Source of the DNA: JABWBD01 sp040768665
Lineage (GTDB): Bacteria > Planctomycetota > Planctomycetia > Pirellulales > Thermoguttaceae
DNA: 64,000 nucleotides
Assembly: GCA_040768665.1 (NCBI GenBank)
Contig: JAXGMN010000009.1
Coordinates: 1-64,000, forward strand
Direction: 5' to 3'
In this document: positions 62,493-64,000 of the stretch, one piece after another
How the letters are laid out: every line of letters starts with the position of its first letter
Numbering within the stretch: the stretch's first letter is position 1
Program-made: the position numbers and the translations under genes
The notes under the pieces: model-generated
Told to the model about the DNA's origin: nothing
Databases searched by the model: none
What the model saw: only the letters and a program-made list of their open reading frames with translations

Positions 62493-63148
62493 AGAAAGGC
62501 GTCCATGAGCTGAACCTGGCCTTCGTCAACGACGCCCACGATCGAGCGTGGCGAGGACAACGTGGCGATCGACCAGGTCACCGTCGGCCGCATGCCACCC
62601 ATGAAATCGAAACGCCTTCTCACTCCCGGCCGCACTCGTGAAGTACCGCTCGGCAAGGCATGATTCTCCTGGACCAGGTGGGCTTGGGAGAGCCCATCGG
62701 CCGCCAGCGACAAGGCCGGCCGCTACCTGTCCAACCTGCTGGTCAATCTCGGCTGCGACTTCCGCCGCTTCAGTGGAGCCGTCACGATACCCGGAGACAA
62801 GCTCGCGGCCGCCAAGGGCACAAAGCTCCATGCATCTCGCGATGGCGTAGCCTACCTGGGCACCAACGGGACCGTCGTCGCCAAGATCCGCTTCGCGACC
62901 TCGCGGCGGTACGAGGTCTCCGTCGTCGCCGCAGGCACCTCGGCCGCCGGAGAGTATCCAAGATTGCGGTAACGCTCGATGGCCGCCCGGTCGGCGAACT
63001 CGTGCTGCGGCAGACCTCGCCCCACACGCTGCGACTCGAAACCGACGTGCCCCAAGGCGAACACGTCATCGGACTGGAATTCACCAACGACTTCTACGCC
63101 CCCCCGGAGGATCGCAACCTGCGGATCGTGGAATTATCCATTCGGTAG
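62493..63148 (+). pseudogene. Frameshifted 3' end of the GH2 gene
   Basis: Continuation of the carbohydrate-binding C-terminus in changing frames: GTYAVTISVKKGVHELNLAF, ERGEDNVAIDQVTVGRMPP, KAGRYLSNLLVNLGCDFRRF, GTNGTVVAKIRFATSRRYEV and KIAVTLDGRPVGELVLRQTS to a stop at 63148. At least five shifts within about 500 bp (near 62465, 62540, 62635, 62690, 62955). Confidence 0.75.
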
Positions 63149-63165
63149 CACCACACAATTCTTTC

Positions 63166-63388
63166 TCAAACTGTAAACGCCACCACCGCGGTTTATCCCG
63201 GTGGGGCGATGTTTGGCTACAAACGCCAGAAAAACCCTCGTTCTGTTTTCGCTTCGGCCGCTCGGCCCCTACGGGCGAGCAGCCCGGCCCAGAAATCACA
63301 GAACGGGCAACAGGATCGCGGTTTGTAGTTGCCCAGGCATCCGCCCCACCGACACCCGCGAGGTCGGTGGTGGCGTTTACGTTTGAGA
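63166..63388. repeat. Long palindromic element, GTAAACGCCACCACC family, copy 3
   Basis: Inverse arms CTCAAACTGTAAACGCCACC and GGTGGCGTTTACGTTTGAG with internal GGTGGGGCGATGTTTGG and GGCCCCTACGGGC centre, like 23122-23336. It lies immediately downstream of the GH2 gene and could act as its terminator. Confidence 0.85.
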
Positions 63389-63607
63389 ACAATGATCCAA
63401 TGGTTTCGGTTGCGGCCGAGGGAGGGCTAAGATGAAACAAGAAAAGAAGATGGGGAAAGGAAGATGGTGCCCAAGTCGCAAACCGAATACATCTCCCTCG
63501 TCATCTTCTTTCCACCATCTTCTTTCTCCAGCTCTGCCTTCAATCGCCCATTCTGCGTTGGTTGCGGACGAAGGCTGCGCCGGTTAAACGACCTTCACAG
63601 AGGTGAT

Positions 63608-63749
63608 GGAGGATGCCGCGGCTTGCCCGCGGGGGTTTCACGCTTCTCCCTACCGAAAGGAGGATGCCACGCAGGAGTCTCACGCTTCTCGCTACCGAAA
63701 GGAGGATGCCCGCGGCTTGCCCGCGGGAGTTTCACGCTTCTCGCTACAG
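63608..63749. repeat. Three tandem 42-51-bp repeats
   Basis: Units starting GGAGGATGCC at 63608, 63659 and 63701, each ending TTTCACGCTTCTCGCTAC or similar; the middle copy lacks CGCGGCTTGCCCGCG. They lie 100-240 bp upstream of the next gene. Confidence 0.85.
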
Positions 63750-63846
63750 TGCCCCCGCGTCTCTCTTTCGTTTCGCCCGCGGCGGCTTTTGCCGCCGCCG
63801 CGCGCTAACGAAATCGGCGCTACCCCGCCACACTTGGAGAATCACG

Positions 63847-64000
63847 ATGTCCCCCTACAATGCATCGACCAACTTGAATCGTCGTCAACTCCTTGGAGCC
63901 ACGGGAGCCGGCGGACTCTTGGCCGGTGCCGGATGCCTCGGAGCAACTCCGTCCCCGGATTGCCGGCAAGTGCTCCAGGCCGGCGACCGCGTCGAACTCG
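63847..64000 (+). CDS. Tat-signal protein, 5' part only
   Basis: 51 codons before the window ends. The N-terminus LNRRQLLGATGAGGLLAGAG is a Tat signal, with CLGA as a possible lipobox. GGAG lies 7 nt before the ATG. The mature part is too short to identify; exported oxidoreductases and multicopper enzymes are common with such signals. Confidence 0.85.
   Translation, partial: MSPYNASTNLNRRQLLGATGAGGLLAGAGCLGATPSPDCRQVLQAGDRVEL

Noticed and set aside
63608..63749. CRISPR or iteron-type origin
   Set aside because: Only three imperfect tandem units, with an internal deletion in one; no initiator gene or DnaA boxes nearby.

Overview
The window looks like chromosomal DNA of a planctomycete of the Pirellulales type. 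The reasons are high GC, many Tat or Sec exported enzymes with NRRQLLG/SRRSFLK-type signals, formylglycine sulfatases (one with C-terminal EF hands), Gfo/Idh/MocA and FAD oxidoreductases, PQQ propellers, a serine/threonine kinase, and a reduced meso-DAP peptidoglycan gene cluster. Taxonomy is inferred from gene content only; no rRNA or tRNA gene was seen.

Layout. 1-9 kb (minus strand): exported sugar-epimerase-like TIM barrel, a degenerate phosphoesterase, an RRM protein, a leucine-rich lipoprotein, a HEAT protein with a Gfo/Idh/MocA oxidoreductase, and a ceramidase-like hydrolase. 9.1-14.7 kb (minus): murE-murF-(small ORF)-mraY-murG with murD and ftsW absent. 15.2-19.2 kb (plus): uvrA and a ThiF/MoeB protein. 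19.3-29 kb (minus): two sulfatases, a PhoD-like phosphatase and a PQQ/methyltransferase-like/PQQ protein, with a truncated GH43 in front of it. 29.2-44.2 kb is a disturbed region: a FAD oxidoreductase runs into a 613-bp unit repeated in tandem about 3.2 times. After it come an EEP-family pseudogene, a DUF433/DUF5615 toxin-antitoxin pair, a rearranged further copy of the unit, a 0.5-kb duplicated cassette, a REP-associated transposase remnant, an intact SWIM zinc-finger plus giant HEAT-like pair, and an HNH pair. 44.2-56.3 kb (minus): exported catabolism: a TIM barrel/creatininase fusion translationally coupled to a penicillin acylase/GH43 fusion, a phosphoesterase with a carbohydrate-binding-like region, and a GH89 alpha-N-acetylglucosaminidase. 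56.6-58.5 kb: a cNMP-binding kinase. 59-63 kb (plus): a GH2 enzyme whose 3' end is frameshifted, then the start of another Tat protein.

Functional picture. The sulfatases, GH89, GH2, GH43, creatininase-like and acylase-like domains fit stepwise removal of sulfate, acyl/amide and sugar groups from a complex, probably N-acylated and sulfated, extracellular glycan. That is inference. The two coupled fusion genes at 46.4-52.5 kb are the most promising undescribed unit.

Repeats are the second theme. A palindromic element with GTAA ends (six copies or fragments) shows perfect 8-9-bp target duplications at its three complete copies, as expected of an IS66-type MITE. Other palindromes, the 613-bp array with paired hairpins, and duplicated cassettes fill most of the long gaps. 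Decay (in-frame stops, truncations, clustered frameshifts) is concentrated at 28.8-44 kb and in the GH2 tail.
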